Origin: an uncultured Muribaculaceae bacterium
GTDB taxonomy: Bacteria; Bacteroidota; Bacteroidia; Bacteroidales; Muribaculaceae
Direction of reading: 5' to 3'
Assembly (NCBI GenBank): GCA_910584665.1
Contig: CAJUBL010000006.1
Coordinates: 1 to 64,000 of the forward strand
Length of the DNA stretch: 64,000 nt
Positions 41,732-51,119 of this stretch are shown here, one piece after another. Positions within the stretch are counted from its first letter, which is position 1. Each line of letters begins with the position of its first letter. The translations under genes were made by a program, and so were the position numbers. Under the pieces are notes generated by a model. It saw only the letters and a program-made list of their open reading frames with translations, searched no databases and was not told where the DNA came from.

Positions 41732-44700
41732 ATGAAAAAAATATTGTCAGCCGTAATGGCAGGCTTGATAGGCCTGCCGTTACAGGCTCAGAGCGGCGGA
41801 TACGACCCCGAAAATCCAGGTGACCCCAACGCTCAATACCTATTGGAACTTACTGCCTCTCCGAAGGCAGGTGGAGATGTATCTCCTTCAGTGCGTAGAT
41901 ATGTCGCGGTCGGAGAAACAGTTACTTGTACGGCAAAGCCCAAGGACGGTTATAAGTTTACACAGTGGATGATCGGAGAGACTATAGTGTCTGCCGACAG
42001 CCGGTTCGAGTTTACGATGCCCGATCACAACGAGTTGCTTACCGCTCATTTTGACTATACAGGTTATAACCCCGATAACCCTGACGACCCGTATATCGAT
42101 GGATATCAGCATAAAGTGACGGTGTTTGCACAGCCCGCTGTCGCAGGCAGTTTCAACGCATCCTCCTTCTATCTGACCGAAGGCGAGACTGAGAGCATAT
42201 ATGCATATGCAAGGACTGGTTACCGATTTGTGTCATGGAAACAAATCGGTGTCATCATATCGACCGACAATCCTCTTGAGATAAAGATGGGGACGGAAAA
42301 TCTCAGCTATACGGCAACTTTCGTTTATGACCCGCAGGGACCGGGCAATCCGGGTGCAAATATGTTCAATCGCGATTCAGGCGAACTTGTTATTGATGAT
42401 TTTGAGCGAGGGCACCTGAATGATGCGATCTCAGCCGTAGTTGGCAGCGAAGAAGATCTGGGTCTTGTCAGCTCGATAATTGTCATTGGTGTTGTGAACG
42501 AGTACGAACTTGGATTCACATCAGGTCTTATCGACTGCAGGAGTATTGATCTTGCACGCACCACGGGACTGAGTTTGATACCGGCCCGGATATTTGAGGG
42601 AATGACACAGCTTGATAATATAGTATTGCCCGCATCGGTCGAAAAGATCGGTCGGATGGTTTTCAATGACTGTCCCGCCCTGACTCAGATCTGTGTTTAT
42701 TCAGGTGTGCCGCCGGTTATTGACGAGACTTCGTTTGGAAATCTGGATAAAGCTAAAGTCTCCGTCAAAGTTCCTGCCGATGCCATTCCTCTTTACAGGC
42801 AGACCGACGGATGGAAACAATTCAACATTCTTCCATTGGGTGAGGAAACACGTTCAGTGACCGTAAACCTGCCCGCCGATGCCAACGGCGGGAAATACAA
42901 AAATCTGACTCTCGAACTGTACAATGTTTCCAATGGGCAGGCTGTCAGATATATACTGACAGAACGCAATCAGTATACCTTCACGCATCTGATTGAAGGA
43001 TGTAAATACTCTCTGTCCGTTAAAAACAGCCGGGGAGCAATTGTCGGCACCGTTGAACCGTTTGAACTGACTGAAACCAATAAGACCATTAATTTTGACA
43101 CATTGCGTGAATCGGTAACTGTTTCGGCTAAATTATCGGATAATATCGGCAATGATCTTTCTGATCGGGCCATATTCACCTGGAAAGATGAATCGGGCAA
43201 CTATCTTGGCCAGGGGGCTGAGATTTCCGATATGACCGAGGGGGAGATTCTATCCTGTGAGGTCTCTGTTGACAACGGACTTATCATGCAATATCGTGTG
43301 CCCGAACCTAAACTGATTACAGTTTCGGCAGGAGCTCCCTCAGTCAGGTTTGATATGGTTCCATATGATAAGATCAACATTTCCGGCCACGTAAGGGATA
43401 ATGAAATGAAAGCCCCGGTTTCGGGAGCGAAGATTCGTGTGACCCAAAAAATAAACGCATCCGTGGAATTTACCAATATATCTACAAGCAATGATGACGG
43501 TACTTATGACATCAATATAATCGAATCCATACCATTCTCTCTCGACGTATCGGCCGATATGTATACCGCACAGTCGATCGACGGCATAATCGATGCAGAC
43601 AAACTGAATATTGACGATATATTACTGTCACGTTCGCAAGGACCATTCGTTTATCCGTATATATATTATTCCGAGGCATCTGAAAACGAAACAGCCGGAC
43701 AGCAGACGTCTGATTATTCGGACTTCATGTTTTCAGCAAAAAACCGCGAGACAAACAAATTCTATGAAAATCTTCCGGTCATCAGAGGTCGTATAGACTT
43801 GTCAGGCACAGATATAGAAACTGAGTTTGTTCTTACAGTCAGCAGTAATACCGGTAGCTTTGATCCTGTTGAAGTCAACGGTATGATTCTGAACGGATCC
43901 TCTGAAATCAAGGCGTACATTGTTGAATATGGAGGTCTGGATATTTCGTTTAAAAAGTCGTTAAATGAGTCGGATGTAGCTTTATTGTTTGATGCCGCAG
44001 GCAAAAAAATCGCTCATAAGGATTTTAATGACAAAAGTTTAAGTTTAAGGAATCTTGAAAAAGGGGAGTATGATATAGTCTGTCTGGGGAAGACCAACCG
44101 AATTGAAAACCTGAGCAATATGGCTCAGCTTGCCGGTCGGCAGCTAATCGAAAATAAAGATTATATATTAAAACATTTTACGGTCGGGGACGGTCGCATC
44201 TCGAGTATATCAATTGAGGAAATTCCTTTACTTGCAGAGACACCTGTCGAGCACATGAAAGGAAAAAATAATGTTACAGCCAATAAAACCGCTGTATCGA
44301 TTGGTGAGAACATTGTCATCAAGGCTGATATCGCTTTTAAGTCAGACTGTGATCCGCAGGATGTGCAATGCTCTTTTTTAATCCCGGACGGTTGTGAGTA
44401 TGTTGAAAATTCAATAATATGCTCACCGGCGTGTCAGGCGGTTTATGACGGCAGATGTATCACGGTAAAGCCCCTCGGGAGATCGACTCAGATAAAATTC
44501 TGCATAATGCCTGTATCCGCAGGCGAATACAGAGCTGGAGCCAGTGTCTCCTACAAGATTGACGGGAAAAGATATGAACAATCCTACAGTCCCTGTATCA
44601 TTACTGCTAAAAATCTGACAATAAATGTTCCTGAAACGACAAGGACCGATAAGATTCTGGTCAGTGGCGTAGCACCGGCTGGATGCAGTGTGGATGTAAC

Positions 44701-47700
44701 AGACAACGGTACTGTTGTATCAACAGCCAAAAGCAATTATAACGGTAAGTGGAAGGCTGAATTACCTATCAGAGGGTATAACTGTATGTACCATAATATT
44801 CAGGCAGTTGTGACGACAAATGATAATATCACCTTGCTGTCTGAGGTCAAAAATTGCTTCTATAATAAGAATGAGATTGATGATTTTGCCGAAAAGGTAA
44901 GTATGCAGTTCTTTCAGCCTGAACAAGACCGTAATCTGAATATCGTTTTTGATCATTCAAAAGCTGTTTCCGGGCCTAACTATACTATGTATACCGGGCA
45001 GACATTTACCTTTTTAGCGGAGTTCTCTGACAATTCTCCTGAAAAAATATCCGATGTGAGAATCTATGTCTATTCTATTGACAACAGTGTCACACATCTT
45101 GACGCGACATATGATATCGGAACAGACCGCTGGGTGGCGAAACATGTCTTTTATGATGCAAACGCACCTGTCAATGCAGTGGCATGTGCCTCCCTTACAG
45201 ATGTTGAACGGGACATAGATTTCAATCAGGTAAGGGAATGCGTAAACCTGATTGAGAACATGCGTCAGGATGTCAATTCCTGCAAAGAGATTATCAGGGA
45301 AAGAGATCTTCTGGTAGACGGACTTATGTCTGAGGATGATGTTTCTTCAGAAGAAATTGATAATCTTATCAGATCTGCCTTCGACATTGACTTAAGCGAC
45401 GTCACAGCCGGCGATGAAATGCCTGATGAAGAATATGCAGATATACTCGCCCGGATAAGCGATGTGGATGACAGTTCAGATACATCGGGTGAATCTGAGG
45501 ATGATGAGGTCATGGATATGATATCACATTACAGCCTTTTCGGAACAACGACATTCAGTTTTGAAGGTAATGAATATGCCTGCGAAGTGACACCTGCCGA
45601 AAATCTGGATGCCGACAGGCTGCTTTCTGACGGATATTCTCTTATCCCCACATTAGGCGGTGAGACTCTGCTATATAAATATACTGATGGAGAATATGAC
45701 TATATAGATTTTGTCAATAACTACAGAAAACATATTTACCCGTCAAGGCAATCCAGAGCGCTGGCAGGACTCTCACCTGAAGCGATCGGTCGGTTTTTCA
45801 ATGCGGTAGCGGTTTTTACATCAAAACTTATTCAGGACGAAAACGTATTGATGGCACTTTCAAAAGAATATGAATACAGCAAAAAGACCGAGTTCAACAA
45901 ACTGCAGCAACAGCGTAGGGATGTCGAAAAGGCTCTGAGACATAATAAATTAAGAGAAGAATGTACCTCAGACGTGTTTGAGAAACTTAGGATACTGAAC
46001 GGAAGACGGGTCCTGACAAACGGACTTAGAGGTATTGATAAAAAAATCAGCAAAAATCTGATTGTAAGCAGAAAGATGCTCGGAGTACTGAAAGCCATCG
46101 ATATTATCAGAGATCTGCGTGAATATTTAAGTCTTATGGCCGATTACGGCAGGCGGGCATTTTCCCTGACTGTCCCCGAGTTGTGTGACAAATTATCCGA
46201 TCCTGAGAAGGTAAGAGAACTTTTCGAAAAGCGTATCAACCGTATTCAGCATGAGATCTTTGACTTTATCATGGGGCAGGCCTTACGAAAAGCCGTATAT
46301 GTTGCTTCGGATATCGCCTTATCTAAAATACCGCTTCTTGGCATCGGTCTGTCTTATCTTGAAGAGGCGGCCGAAGATGTCCGTAAAGATGCCTTTATGA
46401 GATACACTGTTACAGAACTTGAATCAATTGAGATCAATATTCAGTCAATTAATAAAAAATGCAAAAAGAAGGATGAAAAGCCCGAAGAGCCGAAACCGAC
46501 GCCCGAAGTCGAGATAATCCCCGAGCCGATAGCACCTCCGGTAAAAGTTGCATATGACCCCTCGGGATATGTCTATGAGGGTGTTCCTTCAAACCGCCTT
46601 GAGGGAGTCACAGCCACAGTTTTTTATAAAGAATATTTCGAGGATATGTACGGTGACGTGCAGGAGAAAATCATAAAATGGGATGCTGAGGAGTTTGCTC
46701 AGGAAAATCCCTTGTTCACTGATAAGGACGGCCTGTATGCATGGGACGTTCCGCAAGGCCTATGGCAGGTGAAGTTTGAAAAAGGCGGTTATGAGACGGC
46801 TTATTCCGACTGGCTGCCGGTGCCGCCTCCACAATTGGATGTCAACATCGCCATGACTCAGCTACGTCAGCCTGAAGTCTGCATGGTGAACGCATACACC
46901 GATGGCATAACGATTGAATTTGACAAATACATGCTTCCGTCAACGTTGACCCCAGACAATATCCTTGTGACATGCGGCGGTAATGTAATAGACGGGGAAA
47001 TCATCCTTTTAGACGCTGAGGCTCCTCTGTATGAAGACGGTGCTATATATGCAAGCCGGTTGCGTTTCGTACCTCAGACACCTTTCGGAGACGAGTCGCT
47101 TATATTGACTATCTCAAATCGTGTCCAGAGCTATGCGGGTATACGTATGGCTGAGACTTTCACCCAGTCGTTCGACATAAAGCCGCAGATAAGCGGAATA
47201 TCTGCCTCAGATGAGATCACTGTGATTTATGGCGGGCAGGCATCGTTTGATGTCACGGTGCAGCCTGCCGTCGATGCCAAAGGCATGTTGTTGCTCGCAG
47301 CGTCATCATCACCAATGATTGCTGAGATGCTTACTCCGGAGGTTGCAATCGACAACACCGGCAACGCAAGTATCGCAGTCAGCGGATTGTTGCCTGGCAC
47401 AGCTGTGATAACACTATCTGTCAAAGATTATGAGATCAGCAAGACTGTCAGGGTCAATGTCATAATGAGTGATGAGGAGATCGCAACTGCGACACCGGTG
47501 GCAAGCGTCGGGTCTGGCTGTGTCAAAAGCGGCACAGAGGTTTTTCTCAGTTGTGAAACTCCCGATGCTGTTATATACTACACATTGGACGGCTCATGCC
47601 CCTGCGGAGACGGACGTATCAGATATACCGGCTCTCCGATTGTACTGGTCCACGATGTCACGCTGAAAATCATGGCCGAGGCCGATGGAATGACCGAGAG

Positions 47701-47992
47701 CGACATCGCTGAATATATCTACACCGTTGATCAATCCGGCATAGAAGTCATCATTCCTGACAATGGACCGGACATTTATCCCCTCCCGCTGAAAGAACGG
47801 CTGTATGTCTCTGATGACGGCCATATAATAGACCTTGTCGAGATAGTCAGTATGAACGGCAGGATCGTGATACGTACCGCACCACGATCAGCCTTAGCCG
47901 TGCTGGATATTGCCGTATTGCCCAAAGGCTATTATCTGATAGTGATCATAAGTGATAACCATAGATATATCCGAAAGGTTCTGAAGAGCTAA
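41732..47992 (+). CDS. Giant multidomain secreted protein with T9SS-type C-terminal domain
   Basis: A 2086-aa protein starting 15 nt after its neighbour. After the signal peptide (MKKILSAVMAGLIGLPLQAQ) come two InlB-B/BACON-like bacterial repeats (about 35-110 and 125-200; GYKFTQWMIG, GYRFVSWKQIG), an LRR_5-like segment (about 220-370), and a carboxypeptidase-regulatory-like domain (about 548-625). A central Ig-like part holds VSGVAPAGCSVDVTDNG; an acidic stretch near 1245 (SDVDDSSDTSGESEDDEV) follows. A helical, charged region (about 1350-1580) is followed by the DPSGYVYEGVPSNRLEGVTA domain, Ig-like domains, a chitobiase-like domain (about 1925-2000; AVIYYTLDGSCP) and a Por-secretion tail (about 2006-2086; VSMNGRIVIRT, LPKGYYLIVII). 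A surface-exposed or released adhesin or matrix protein is likely. Confidence 0.85.
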   Translation: MKKILSAVMAGLIGLPLQAQSGGYDPENPGDPNAQYLLELTASPKAGGDVSPSVRRYVAVGETVTCTAKPKDGYKFTQWMIGETIVSADSRFEFTMPDHNELLTAHFDYTGYNPDNPDDPYIDGYQHKVTVFAQPAVAGSFNASSFYLTEGETESIYAYARTGYRFVSWKQIGVIISTDNPLEIKMGTENLSYTATFVYDPQGPGNPGANMFNRDSGELVIDDFERGHLNDAISAVVGSEEDLGLVSSIIVIGVVNEYELGFTSGLIDCRSIDLARTTGLSLIPARIFEGMTQLDNIVLPASVEKIGRMVFNDCPALTQICVYSGVPPVIDETSFGNLDKAKVSVKVPADAIPLYRQTDGWKQFNILPLGEETRSVTVNLPADANGGKYKNLTLELYNVSNGQAVRYILTERNQYTFTHLIEGCKYSLSVKNSRGAIVGTVEPFELTETNKTINFDTLRESVTVSAKLSDNIGNDLSDRAIFTWKDESGNYLGQGAEISDMTEGEILSCEVSVDNGLIMQYRVPEPKLITVSAGAPSVRFDMVPYDKINISGHVRDNEMKAPVSGAKIRVTQKINASVEFTNISTSNDDGTYDINIIESIPFSLDVSADMYTAQSIDGIIDADKLNIDDILLSRSQGPFVYPYIYYSEASENETAGQQTSDYSDFMFSAKNRETNKFYENLPVIRGRIDLSGTDIETEFVLTVSSNTGSFDPVEVNGMILNGSSEIKAYIVEYGGLDISFKKSLNESDVALLFDAAGKKIAHKDFNDKSLSLRNLEKGEYDIVCLGKTNRIENLSNMAQLAGRQLIENKDYILKHFTVGDGRISSISIEEIPLLAETPVEHMKGKNNVTANKTAVSIGENIVIKADIAFKSDCDPQDVQCSFLIPDGCEYVENSIICSPACQAVYDGRCITVKPLGRSTQIKFCIMPVSAGEYRAGASVSYKIDGKRYEQSYSPCIITAKNLTINVPETTRTDKILVSGVAPAGCSVDVTDNGTVVSTAKSNYNGKWKAELPIRGYNCMYHNIQAVVTTNDNITLLSEVKNCFYNKNEIDDFAEKVSMQFFQPEQDRNLNIVFDHSKAVSGPNYTMYTGQTFTFLAEFSDNSPEKISDVRIYVYSIDNSVTHLDATYDIGTDRWVAKHVFYDANAPVNAVACASLTDVERDIDFNQVRECVNLIENMRQDVNSCKEIIRERDLLVDGLMSEDDVSSEEIDNLIRSAFDIDLSDVTAGDEMPDEEYADILARISDVDDSSDTSGESEDDEVMDMISHYSLFGTTTFSFEGNEYACEVTPAENLDADRLLSDGYSLIPTLGGETLLYKYTDGEYDYIDFVNNYRKHIYPSRQSRALAGLSPEAIGRFFNAVAVFTSKLIQDENVLMALSKEYEYSKKTEFNKLQQQRRDVEKALRHNKLREECTSDVFEKLRILNGRRVLTNGLRGIDKKISKNLIVSRKMLGVLKAIDIIRDLREYLSLMADYGRRAFSLTVPELCDKLSDPEKVRELFEKRINRIQHEIFDFIMGQALRKAVYVASDIALSKIPLLGIGLSYLEEAAEDVRKDAFMRYTVTELESIEINIQSINKKCKKKDEKPEEPKPTPEVEIIPEPIAPPVKVAYDPSGYVYEGVPSNRLEGVTATVFYKEYFEDMYGDVQEKIIKWDAEEFAQENPLFTDKDGLYAWDVPQGLWQVKFEKGGYETAYSDWLPVPPPQLDVNIAMTQLRQPEVCMVNAYTDGITIEFDKYMLPSTLTPDNILVTCGGNVIDGEIILLDAEAPLYEDGAIYASRLRFVPQTPFGDESLILTISNRVQSYAGIRMAETFTQSFDIKPQISGISASDEITVIYGGQASFDVTVQPAVDAKGMLLLAASSSPMIAEMLTPEVAIDNTGNASIAVSGLLPGTAVITLSVKDYEISKTVRVNVIMSDEEIATATPVASVGSGCVKSGTEVFLSCETPDAVIYYTLDGSCPCGDGRIRYTGSPIVLVHDVTLKIMAEADGMTESDIAEYIYTVDQSGIEVIIPDNGPDIYPLPLKERLYVSDDGHIIDLVEIVSMNGRIVIRTAPRSALAVLDIAVLPKGYYLIVIISDNHRYIRKVLKS

Positions 47993-48032
47993 TACACTGT
48001 AACAATCACCGGCTGGCACAAGTCATGCATTT

Positions 48033-48071
48033 ATTATCACCAATAAGCAATCTCCGCTTATTGGTGATAAT
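48033..48071. terminator. Perfect 16-bp hairpin after the giant-protein gene
   Basis: ATTATCACCAATAAGC (48033-48048) pairs perfectly with 48056-48071 around a seven-base loop, 41 bases after the stop codon. No U-run follows, so a terminator role is plausible but not certain; it may also shield the promoter of the next gene. Confidence 0.5.
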
Positions 48072-48119
48072 GCATATGTGGAATATGATTTGTATAATAT
48101 ATAATTGTGAAAATTTATA

Positions 48120-48127
48120 TATCTTTG
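48120..48127 (+). promoter_or_regulatory. -7 box for the DUF4261 gene
   Basis: TATCTTTG ends 20 bases before the ATG at 48148 and rules out the in-frame upstream starts from 48025 on. Confidence 0.65.
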
Positions 48128-48147
48128 TTTTCATAAATTCAACGATC

Positions 48148-48897
48148 ATGAAAGACAATACTGATTTCGGCAATTTCATCTCATTTGTGCTTCTTTCCAA
48201 ACCACAATGGGACAGTAAGCAATTCATCAGACATCTGAAAAAAGAATGGAACATTGAATTCTCTCCCTCTGAAAAAAACAGTGAAACGTTGGTAGAGAAG
48301 TTTGGTGATGGTTTTATTACAGTATCGTTTATTCCGACGCCTATTCCCGGTGACGAAGCCGAAAATTATGCGAAAGCCAACTATCTGTGGCCCGATGCCG
48401 AAAAACAGGTTAAGTCGCATAAAGCCTATATTCTTGTGGCAGTGACAGGTAACAAAGACAACATTCTTGAAAAGGCAAAGATAACGACAAAGCTGGTTGA
48501 CGCCTGTCTGAAACAGGACAATGTTGTGGCGGTATATGCCGACGGTGCCGTATATCAGCCCCGGTTGTACCATCAGATATCACAGGTAATGCGTGATGGC
48601 GATCTGCCCGTTCCTGACTGGATCTGGTTCGGGATTGCCCGTTCAGGAGAAACCCATGGAATATATACATATGGAATGCGGAAATTTGGTAAAAATGAAA
48701 TTGAGGTATATGCCAAAGCTGATATCGAAGCCATACGAAACTTTGTCATAGATCTTGCATACTATGTGATAGAATATGATGTGACACTGAACGACGGAGA
48801 GACAATCGGATTCTCCGAAGATGAAGCGCTGACAATTACCCTGAGCAAAGGTATAGCACTGGACGGAGAAACATTGAAGATCCAGTATCCTCAATAA
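48148..48897 (+). CDS. DUF4261-like protein
   Basis: The 249-aa cytosolic product starts MKDNTDFGNFISFVLLSKPQ and contains HKAYILVAVTGNKDNILEKA (about 90-109), VVAVYADGAVYQPRLYHQIS (about 127-146) and LPVPDWIWFGIARSGETHGI (about 152-171), a pattern I associate with the DUF4261 family. Function is unknown; relatives are often found beside Rhs or other polymorphic toxin genes, where an immunity-like role has been proposed. A decayed FG-GAP/Rhs-like fragment directly downstream fits that context but does not prove it. It has its own -7 box. Confidence 0.7.
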   Translation: MKDNTDFGNFISFVLLSKPQWDSKQFIRHLKKEWNIEFSPSEKNSETLVEKFGDGFITVSFIPTPIPGDEAENYAKANYLWPDAEKQVKSHKAYILVAVTGNKDNILEKAKITTKLVDACLKQDNVVAVYADGAVYQPRLYHQISQVMRDGDLPVPDWIWFGIARSGETHGIYTYGMRKFGKNEIEVYAKADIEAIRNFVIDLAYYVIEYDVTLNDGETIGFSEDEALTITLSKGIALDGETLKIQYPQ

Positions 48898-48937
48898 ACA
48901 GAGCCTTAATTTTATTTATATTCAGATTAAAAGATTA

Positions 48938-49045
48938 AATAAGGTCGATATTGATAAATCAGGTCAGAAAAGCATAACTCCGAAACATTTCTTCACAGGC
49001 GATTTCAATGGTGACGGGCTACAGAGATACGCCTGTATTAAATAA
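48938..49045 (+). pseudogene. Remnant of an FG-GAP/VCBS or Rhs-like protein
   Basis: The frame ending at TAA 49043-49045 encodes KHFFTGDFNGDGLQRYACIK at its end. TGDFNGDG is the calcium-binding core of FG-GAP/VCBS repeats and of the N-terminal part of many Rhs/SpvB toxins. There is no start codon or signal peptide, and only about 35 codons remain readable, so it is best read as the broken relic of a larger gene next to the DUF4261 gene. Confidence 0.5.
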
Positions 49046-49078
49046 TACTGATTCTATCTCCGTACGGTTAAATATACA

Positions 49079-49195
49079 ATCTGCGTCATCTGCGCTTTAA
49101 AATTATCAGCTCGGATGGCAAATTTACGTAATTCGCGTAATTTGCGGTTAATCTCAAATCCGGATGGAATATTTAATCTGCGTAATCTGCGCTTT
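49079..49195 (-). repeat. Dispersed intergenic repeat, copy R4
   Basis: Reverse-oriented copy: AATCTGCGTCATCTGCGCTT-like start, TCGGATGGCAAATTTACG, TAATTCGCGTAATTTGCGG, ATCCGGATGG and AATCTGCGTAATCTGCGC. It stands upstream of the promoter for the ketosynthase operon. Confidence 0.78.
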
Positions 49196-49262
49196 ATAAT
49201 ATTTCCACTTGGCAGACCGAATGTAAATGTGTTTTAGAAAATATTTGATGCGGTTGCCCCTG

Positions 49263-49311
49263 TTTTATTTCCTGCCTGTGTGGATATATCGCGATTTTCA
49301 TGTACATTTGT
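49263..49311 (+). promoter_or_regulatory. Promoter of the ketosynthase operon, shared with the last gene of the window
   Basis: This 49-bp stretch ends with TACATTTG (49303-49310) and matches 62943-62991 at 39 of 49 positions without gaps, including TCCTGCC and GTGTGG upstream. The box ends four bases before an ATG at 49315 and 25 before the ATG at 49336. Confidence 0.7.
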
Positions 49312-49335
49312 GCAATGAATTTCTATTTTACAGAT

Positions 49336-49884
49336 ATGAGACGTTGTTTTTTTGCTTTTCTGCTTATCTGTGGAGTGTCGCTGACCGGCCGTGCCTTTAC
49401 CGTAGTTGATGGTGATGGTCATAGCCTTAGTGGTGCGGCCTCGTTGGTTCTGGATTTTTCAGGGGCATCGGTAGGTGAGATACCTCTTGATGAGTATCTG
49501 AGTGACATCGGAGAATCGGAAGATTTTGAATATGAGATATGTAAGTATTACTCTGACTTTATAAATCGTTTTAATGAACGTAGCAGGTTGCTTATGCTTA
49601 CGCGTACCGAAGGTAAACCTTTTACTCTGACTGTCAGAGTGATGGCTGTTAATCAGAAAGGCAATGAGGCTACATGTGAGTATGTTTTCTCTGATACCGG
49701 GTCGGGGCAGGTATTGCTGATTGTTTCCGGGCGGACGCGCGAGGGGCGTATCGGATCGTTCTCCAACCTCGTGGGTGATGTCATCAGGGAAGCAGGCGGT
49801 GACTTCGGCTCGTTTATGTCCAGGTATCTGAAAAACAAAAACAAATCGAAAAACGAAAAAAATTCCGATCCAGTTTATGAATAA
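49336..49884 (+). CDS. Small exported protein, first gene of the ketosynthase operon
   Basis: I do not recognise this 182-aa protein. The start at 49336 gives a compact signal peptide (MRRCFFAFLLICGVSLTGRA). An ATG at 49315 would start at the very first transcribed base, and one at 49300 lies upstream of the -7 box. The mature part has one helical stretch (FEYEICKYYSDFINRFNERS), a beta-rich centre (PFTLTVRVMAVNQKGN, ATCEYVFSDTGSGQVLLIVS) and a basic tail (YLKNKNKSKNEKN). Its stop overlaps the ketosynthase start by eight bases, so expression is coupled. A periplasmic role is likely. Confidence 0.75.
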   Translation: MRRCFFAFLLICGVSLTGRAFTVVDGDGHSLSGAASLVLDFSGASVGEIPLDEYLSDIGESEDFEYEICKYYSDFINRFNERSRLLMLTRTEGKPFTLTVRVMAVNQKGNEATCEYVFSDTGSGQVLLIVSGRTREGRIGSFSNLVGDVIREAGGDFGSFMSRYLKNKNKSKNEKNSDPVYE

Positions 49885-51100
49885 TCGTCGCGTTGTGATC
49901 ACCGGCATGGGTATATGGTCATGTATCGGTAAGAATATTGATGAGGTCAAAGACTCTCTGTATAATGGTAAATCGGGAATAGGTCTTGACAATCAGCGTT
50001 TTGATTATGGATACCAGTCAGCGCTGACCGGTATCGTGGAGCGCCCTAAGCTCAAGGGGGTAATAGACCGCCGTATGCGCATAGGGATGCCCGAGGAGGC
50101 TGAATATGCCTATATGGCTGCCCGCCAGGCCTTTGAACAGGCTGATATAACACCGGAATATCTTGAACAGAACGAGGTCGGTATTATTTTCGGCAACGAT
50201 TCGTCGGCCAAACCAGTCATCGAAGCCGCCGAGATAATGAAGGAGAAACATGACTCGGCACTGTTGGGATCCGGCTATATCTTTCAGTCGATGAACTCGA
50301 CGGTGAACATGAATCTCAGCACAATCTTCAGACTGAGGGGCGTCAACTTCACCGTCAGTGCCGCATGTGCCAGCGGCAGTCATTCAATCGGCCTGGCTTT
50401 CATGATGATAAAGCAGGGTCTGCAGGATATGGTGCTTGCAGGCGGTGCCCAGGAGACCAATTACTATTCGATGGCGACATTTGATGCGCTCGGGGCTTTC
50501 TCAAAACGCATGGAGGAGCCCACGCGTGCATCACGTCCTTTCGATGCCGGACGTGACGGGCTGATTCCCAGCGGCGGAGCCGCGGCACTTGTCATCGAGG
50601 ACTATGACCACGCGGTGGCACGTGGCGCCAATATACTGGCCGAGATCATCGGCTATGGCTTCTCGAGCAACGGCGGGGGGATCTCTCAGCCCAGTGACAG
50701 TGGCTCTGTGATCGCCATGCAGCGAGCCATGGATTGTGCCGGAGTCATGGCTGGCGATATCGACTATATCAATGCCCACGCGACATCGACCCCCCAGGGC
50801 GACATGTATGAGGCTCTTGCCCTTGACCGTCTGTTCAACGGTACCAAGGCCTGGATCTCGTCGACCAAGTCAATGACCGGACACGAGTGCTGGATGGCTG
50901 GAGCGAGCGAGATTGTATACTCCATCATTATGATGCACAACAATTTTGTCGCTCCCAATATCAATCTGGAACAGCCTTGTGAGGCGGCCTCCGGACTGCA
51001 TATCGCCCGTGAGACTGTCGAGTGTCCTGTCGACCTTGTGCTTTCCAACTCATTCGGATTCGGTGGTACAAACAGTGCATTGGTTATCAGGAAAATATAA
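49877..51100 (+). CDS. Beta-ketoacyl-ACP synthase family protein (FabF/FabB-like)
   Basis: A 407-aa condensing enzyme that extends acyl chains by decarboxylative Claisen condensation. The catalytic triad is complete: Cys164 in SAACASGSHSIG, His301 in NAHATSTPQGD and His336 in SMTGHECWMAGAS, with Lys331 in STKSM. The C-terminal NSFGFGGTNSALVIRKI is standard. It differs from housekeeping FabF in the GHECWMAGAS segment (usually GHLLGAAGA) and lies with LolA-like and MMPL genes rather than in a fab cluster. This context recalls the ketosynthases of aryl-polyene or flexirubin-type loci. No ACP, ketoreductase or dehydratase gene is nearby. Confidence 0.9.
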   Translation: MNNRRVVITGMGIWSCIGKNIDEVKDSLYNGKSGIGLDNQRFDYGYQSALTGIVERPKLKGVIDRRMRIGMPEEAEYAYMAARQAFEQADITPEYLEQNEVGIIFGNDSSAKPVIEAAEIMKEKHDSALLGSGYIFQSMNSTVNMNLSTIFRLRGVNFTVSAACASGSHSIGLAFMMIKQGLQDMVLAGGAQETNYYSMATFDALGAFSKRMEEPTRASRPFDAGRDGLIPSGGAAALVIEDYDHAVARGANILAEIIGYGFSSNGGGISQPSDSGSVIAMQRAMDCAGVMAGDIDYINAHATSTPQGDMYEALALDRLFNGTKAWISSTKSMTGHECWMAGASEIVYSIIMMHNNFVAPNINLEQPCEAASGLHIARETVECPVDLVLSNSFGFGGTNSALVIRKI

Positions 51101-51119
51101 TCGCTAAAACAGATCACCG

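Noticed and set aside
48025..48147. Upstream start for the DUF4261 protein
   Set aside because: The extension crosses a 16-bp hairpin and the -7 box at 48120-48127, so it would lie upstream of the transcript.
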